Positions 59,824 through 64,000 of a stretch of 64,000 bases of DNA are shown piece after piece. Each line of letters starts with the position of its first letter. Within the stretch, counting starts at the first letter, position 1. Source of the DNA: an uncultured Collinsella sp. (GTDB lineage Bacteria > Actinomycetota > Coriobacteriia > Coriobacteriales > Coriobacteriaceae); NCBI GenBank assembly GCA_937995345.1, contig CALKKS010000008.1, positions 124,001 through 188,000 of the forward strand, written 5' to 3'. The notes under the pieces were generated by a model. It did no database searches and was not told the origin of the DNA. It saw only the letters and a list, made by a program, of their open reading frames with translations. The position numbers were made by a program, and so were the translations under genes.

Positions 59824-62800
59824 ATGCTTGATCGCCGTTCGTTACTTGTTGCCGGAGCGTCCTCGCTGGCGAGCATTATGTTGCCGCGCGTGCCGGGCAC
59901 CTCAAACGTCTTCATACTGCCGTTCGCGCCCACCGAAGTCTATGCCGACGAAGAAGACCCCTTCAAGGTCCTCGTGCTCTCGCGCACCATGTTCGGCGTG
60001 GTTGTGGTCGACGTCGCCAACAAGATGAACCCTATCGCGGGTGCTCAGGTCACGCTGACGTCGCGCTATGCCGCAGGCAAACAGCTCACCGCCACAACCG
60101 ATGACGAGGGTACAGCTATCTTTGAGGTTGCCCCGCTTTCAGAAGGCTACGTGGACGAGGCGACGCTCCTTGACGCGTACGACTTCAACGGCGGCATCTC
60201 CATCAGCATGCCAGGCTACCGCGATGTCGAGATTCCCCTTGCGCGTATCCAGGGCGGTACCGCCATTACCGCGCCCACGCGTCCGCTCTCCGACGGGGAG
60301 CTGTACTTTCGCCAGCTTACGTTCGACGAATGGGACATCCAGTACGCCGACGCCACATTCATGGCGATGCCCAAAGACGATGCAGCGAATGCGCAGTCCG
60401 ACACGCATGCTTTTACCGTACAGGCCCATCTACCGCAGGGTGGGCAGGCAACGCTGCACATCAACAAGGTAATGCCCGCCGTGGGCAGCTCGCCCGAAAC
60501 CGTCACGCAGATTGGCCAGGTCAAGGCCAGTGCAACGGGTGCAGATAATCTGGCGATGTTCACGCTCGAAGACAAGTTCCTCGATGCGGCGTCGGGCCTT
60601 TTGGAAGAAGGATGCAAACTTCGCTTTGTGCTCGACTACCAGGGCAAAACCTACACGCTCTCCTCCCCCATGGCCGTTGCCACCGCGCCGGCCTCAAAGG
60701 CAGAATCGGGCTCAACGACCATCATCCCCACCACCATGGACCAAGAGATCACTCCGTTTGATTTCCCCGCGGCGTTCCCCGGTATCGGCGGCAACAAGTT
60801 TACCTGCTGGATGCCCACGTTTCCGATCCTCTTCGACTTTTCGTTTGCCGGGTATGTGCTGTTTGGCGGAGGATACAAACCGGTCAGTTACATGAACGAT
60901 TCGGGCAACCCTGATCCGGAATACTGGAAGAAGTCGCCGCGCGAGTCGGGTGCCAAGCAGGCAAACCGCTACCTCGACGAGATGGAGGGGAAGTGGAACC
61001 AATACAAGAGCATGAGCGCCGGCTCGGGCACCGATCCAAGAAACACCAAGCTCCTTCGGCACCATTGCACGCTGCTATTCACGATGGATATCGCAACACA
61101 GGTGTACGGATCGCTCGCCTACGACTGGGTTGGCAAAACTTGGGGCAACAACAACGATCCGGCGTACGGCAATATTAAGGCTCTCTTCCAAGTAAAAACC
61201 GACCTCAACTGGACCGAGCAGTTCACCTTGGGCCCGGTGCCGTTTTTCCTAAACGTCAATCCTTGGGTGTTGGCAAAGCTGGCGCTCGCGGTAGGCGCCC
61301 ACACACACGGCAGCGGCGCGGCGTTCTTCAAAAACATTTCGCTCGACTATTCCAATACGTCGGGATCATTCACCATCCAGATCGGGCTTGCCGTCACCTT
61401 TGGAGCCGGCGTTGCAGGCGTCGCTTCGTCCGCCGTGCGCGGTGCCGCGTCTCTCACGTTGTTCATCGGCTACGAGAAGGCAGACGGCCACCAGCTTCCG
61501 CGCCTGCGCGTGGGTGCCGACGTCGATGTCGACGTGATACTCCAGTTTGTCATGTTCAAGTGGACCACCAAGGCCTGGTCGGGGTCGTGGCCCACACTTC
61601 TCGATTCGTGGAACATGTCGGTCAACAACGGCGACCAGTATGTGCTCCAGCGCTCAGAGCTGGCACTGGACGGAGACACGCCATATACGCTGGATGCCTG
61701 CTTTGGCGCGGCTGGCAATGCCGAGTCGAGCGGCGTAGCGCAGTTTATCGCGTCGGCCACCATCGTCACCAATGCCGAGCTGCTCGCATGCGCCGAAGTT
61801 GCAGCCACCGCCGTAAACGCCGCGCCGGTCGTGCGCGATTGGGACCGGGCGGTCACGCGTATTGAACTCGAGGCAGACGCGGAGAGCGACGACACGGGGC
61901 AGGTCGAGCATTTCGTCCACGCCCTGATGGAAGATGACGAAAACGCCGCACCGATGTATGAGTATACCTACATCGGGCAGGCGACGAACGCCGTTGCGGA
62001 CTCGAACGCCAATTCTGCCGGCGTGTCGGAGGACGAGAGAGGCGGCATAAAGCCCTCGAGCGACAAGGTGCTCTTCACCGGCGTGCTCAGCGAGGCTCGC
62101 ATGAAGTTTGCGGAGATCGCCGGCGTGGAATGTCTGTTCCGCATCGCTTCGGTTCGCTACGGCGAGGATGGCCGTTCGCGTCTGGTGGTACACACGAAGG
62201 CAAACGGCGCGTGGTCCGCACCTATACCGGTCGACTTCCCCCTTGGGTTTGGCGAGGGCGACGTGGAACGCAACGGCATATTCGATTACGACTTCGACGT
62301 AATTGAATACACAGACGGCGCGGGGCGCACGGACGCCTACGTGCTGCTGGTCTCGGGAGAGCGCCCCGAAGGCGACGCAACCCGGTTCGATACGGCAAGC
62401 ACAGCCGGCATACTGTCCGTTGTGCGCCTGCGCATCAGTAATAGCGAAGTTCGCGTGATATCGCACACGTCGTGGCGTAGCATCTCGCGCGGCCGCCTGC
62501 AAGAGGATGGTTACCATTGCCTACAGTGTCCGCGCATCACAGTAGGCAAGACGCTTGTCGACGGACGTCTGTCGGGCGCCTATCTCCATCGCCGCGGAGC
62601 CTCCGCCGAAAAGGCCTTGGGCACCGAGGCAGAAGTCGCGCTCGAGTGCTTTACCCTGTGGTCGGATGTGTCAGGCGACAGCCTCACGTTCCGTCAGGTC
62701 CTCCGCTTTCCGCAGGCACCGTCGAGCATCGAGCTGGGCGCGCCCGAGAACATCAACGGCAAAATGGTGGTGCCCGTTGCATACGAAACCGCAGACGGCT

Positions 62801-64000
62801 GCGGTTGCGCATCGTACGCCGTGATCGGTCAGTCTATTGCGGGCTGGGGCGTCATGTTGCCGGACGCCTCGGTGCCGCGCGTGGTGCCGTGGCCGCAGCA
62901 CACGGGCTTTTTGGCCACCGTCAACGAGCAGCTGCAGCATGTTACGTGGACGCGAGGCGCATCGGCGTTTGCAACGGCACCCGTAGGCGCAGCTGGCTGC
63001 GGCCCGGCGTCGTTTAGCGTGAGCAACAACGGCAGGTGCGTCCTATACGTCGAGAACACCGACGGCAAAGTGGGGCAAACCTACGATGAAGAGGGCGAGC
63101 CGGTGGCGGTAATGGGCAAGCATTTCCGCATCTTCGCCAGCACCCTGATAGACGATCTGTTCACGGAGCCGTTCGTGCTCTGCGAGCTGGAGCACCCCAT
63201 CGATCAGATAACGACGTTTTTGACCTCCGGAGGCATGCTCTCGGCGCTTGCCACGCACATCGTGAGCGCCGAGCAGAGCAAAGCAGAACTGCACGGCATC
63301 GAAGTTCCCTTGGTGGCATGCGCCACGCCACTGGGCGCGATAGCCAACCTGGGCGCCGTGGTGCCCGGGGCGGCAAGCGAGTCGTTTACAGTAACGGTGC
63401 GAAACGACGGCAACACGCTGCTGACCGCCGGAACAGTCGATCTGTACCGAGAGGGCTCCAACCAGCCATTCTCCAGCGCATCCATCGGATTCGGCGCGAA
63501 CGCACGCATGGCATCGATCTACGACCCGGAGCTTGCCGAGGACGCTTCGGCCAACGACATGGCACATGTGAAGTACACACTCGAGGCACTGGGCGAGCGC
63601 TTTGCCACGCACCCGCTGGTAGCCGACAACGGCAACGCTGTGCTGGCACCGGGCCGCACGGCACAGTTCCGCATGAGCTTTGCCATCCCGGAGAGTTGGA
63701 GCGACGAGGTGGGCAAACGCGTCACGCTCTACGCAAAGGCGCGTGACCTGGTGGCGCTCGACCCCGTAACGCTCGAAGAGATTCGTCCGGGCGCAAACTC
63801 CGCGCTGGGCGCCGTACTGCACGAGCTCCACATTCCCGATGCGGCATGCGAACGCGCAGAGGTGCTGGTGGGCGTAAGTGGCAATGCGGATACGACGGGG
63901 CTTCACGACGCCCCGATGACCGCGGACGGCGATGGCGGCTCGAGCGGCGGCGGTTCTGGCACGGGAGGCAGCTCCGGCGGAAGCGGCTCTGGCAGCGGCA
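59824..64000 (+). CDS. Large secreted surface protein with Tat-like signal (incomplete at window end)
   Basis: An uninterrupted frame from the ATG at 59824 (GGGAGCCCAAG upstream) to the end of the window, at least 1392 residues; no stop is reached. The N-terminus, MLDRRSLLVAGASSLASIML, has the twin-Arg pattern of Tat signals, with cleavage plausible near EVYA. Residues about 60-160 resemble a carboxypeptidase-regulatory/CnaB-like fold (NKMNPIAGAQVTLTSRY, TTDDEGTAIFEVAPL). The middle part is beta-rich, with no enzyme motif I recognise. Residues from about 1080 contain CARDB-like segments (NDGNTLLTAGTVDLY; NANSALGAVLHELHIPD). The visible end is a Gly/Ser linker, suggesting a following anchor. 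It probably belongs to the cell surface and is controlled by the LuxR-type gene upstream. Confidence 0.85.
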   Translation, partial: MLDRRSLLVAGASSLASIMLPRVPGTSNVFILPFAPTEVYADEEDPFKVLVLSRTMFGVVVVDVANKMNPIAGAQVTLTSRYAAGKQLTATTDDEGTAIFEVAPLSEGYVDEATLLDAYDFNGGISISMPGYRDVEIPLARIQGGTAITAPTRPLSDGELYFRQLTFDEWDIQYADATFMAMPKDDAANAQSDTHAFTVQAHLPQGGQATLHINKVMPAVGSSPETVTQIGQVKASATGADNLAMFTLEDKFLDAASGLLEEGCKLRFVLDYQGKTYTLSSPMAVATAPASKAESGSTTIIPTTMDQEITPFDFPAAFPGIGGNKFTCWMPTFPILFDFSFAGYVLFGGGYKPVSYMNDSGNPDPEYWKKSPRESGAKQANRYLDEMEGKWNQYKSMSAGSGTDPRNTKLLRHHCTLLFTMDIATQVYGSLAYDWVGKTWGNNNDPAYGNIKALFQVKTDLNWTEQFTLGPVPFFLNVNPWVLAKLALAVGAHTHGSGAAFFKNISLDYSNTSGSFTIQIGLAVTFGAGVAGVASSAVRGAASLTLFIGYEKADGHQLPRLRVGADVDVDVILQFVMFKWTTKAWSGSWPTLLDSWNMSVNNGDQYVLQRSELALDGDTPYTLDACFGAAGNAESSGVAQFIASATIVTNAELLACAEVAATAVNAAPVVRDWDRAVTRIELEADAESDDTGQVEHFVHALMEDDENAAPMYEYTYIGQATNAVADSNANSAGVSEDERGGIKPSSDKVLFTGVLSEARMKFAEIAGVECLFRIASVRYGEDGRSRLVVHTKANGAWSAPIPVDFPLGFGEGDVERNGIFDYDFDVIEYTDGAGRTDAYVLLVSGERPEGDATRFDTASTAGILSVVRLRISNSEVRVISHTSWRSISRGRLQEDGYHCLQCPRITVGKTLVDGRLSGAYLHRRGASAEKALGTEAEVALECFTLWSDVSGDSLTFRQVLRFPQAPSSIELGAPENINGKMVVPVAYETADGCGCASYAVIGQSIAGWGVMLPDASVPRVVPWPQHTGFLATVNEQLQHVTWTRGASAFATAPVGAAGCGPASFSVSNNGRCVLYVENTDGKVGQTYDEEGEPVAVMGKHFRIFASTLIDDLFTEPFVLCELEHPIDQITTFLTSGGMLSALATHIVSAEQSKAELHGIEVPLVACATPLGAIANLGAVVPGAASESFTVTVRNDGNTLLTAGTVDLYREGSNQPFSSASIGFGANARMASIYDPELAEDASANDMAHVKYTLEALGERFATHPLVADNGNAVLAPGRTAQFRMSFAIPESWSDEVGKRVTLYAKARDLVALDPVTLEEIRPGANSALGAVLHELHIPDAACERAEVLVGVSGNADTTGLHDAPMTADGDGGSSGGGSGTGGSSGGSGSGSG

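Overview
The window is bacterial, with mid-to-high GC and gene content that fits an anaerobic gut actinobacterium of the class Coriobacteriia, most likely Collinsella or a close relative. That placement is inference from composition, gene style (many MATE/EamA exporters, hybrid sensor kinases, LRR surface proteins, a small CxxC protein beside an Fe-S/TlpA pair) and dense short palindromic repeats. It is not based on a marker gene. I see no rRNA, tRNA, CRISPR array, insertion sequence or prophage.

Layout. 1-6.6 kb: end of a periplasmic solute-binding protein, then a very large MscS-type channel with two extracytoplasmic Cache-like sensor regions, two paralogous four-helix membrane proteins either side of a LysR gene, and rlmA. 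6.8-11 kb: MATE and EamA exporters, a LysR regulator and ung. 11-21.3 kb (minus strand): one tight operon encoding a hybrid histidine kinase, a MoxR ATPase, a DUF58 protein, a membrane transglutaminase-like protein and a 1411-residue LRR surface protein. 21.5-24.7 kb: SDR oxidoreductase, VUT-family transporter and prfC. 25-30.5 kb: YtrA-type GntR regulator with an ABC exporter, EamA, ClC and K+ channel proteins, and a LOG-family protein. 30.7-37.2 kb: a BvgS-like hybrid kinase with two fused binding-protein domains, a Nim/PNPOx-like protein, and a second hybrid kinase co-encoded with a free binding lipoprotein. 37.3-40.7 kb: malY/patB, trmO, an XRE/zinc-ribbon/TipAS regulator and a glutaredoxin. 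40.7-43 kb: an accessory island of lower GC with an SOS-box-like site, a protein that resembles DUF1016_N at its N-terminus, and a toxin-antitoxin pair with a visible operator. 43-49.8 kb: dus, a LysR regulator divergent from an aldo/keto reductase-flavodoxin operon, and two membrane proteins of unclear role. 49.8-57.3 kb: a fused MacB/FtsX-type ABC protein, and a small CxxC protein-ferredoxin-TlpA operon divergent from an OmpR/kinase pair. 57.4-64 kb: a GMP synthetase without its amidotransferase domain, a LuxR-type regulator, and a large secreted protein with a Tat-like signal that runs off the window.

Themes. (1) Periplasmic ligand sensing recurs with different outputs: a binding protein beside a Cache-MscS channel, a binding protein beside a hybrid kinase, and two binding domains fused to a hybrid kinase. 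(2) Several families of short inverted repeats sit at gene 3' ends. Four copies overlap a stop codon or supply the last codons of a gene. (3) Envelope biology dominates: LRR protein, transglutaminase-like protein, Tat-type surface protein and an extracytoplasmic thiol system.

The strongest candidates for something undescribed are the double-Cache MscS protein, the kinase-MoxR-DUF58-transglutaminase-LRR operon whose transglutaminase has Ser where Cys is expected, the CxxC/ferredoxin/TlpA electron route, and the SOS-box/TA island.
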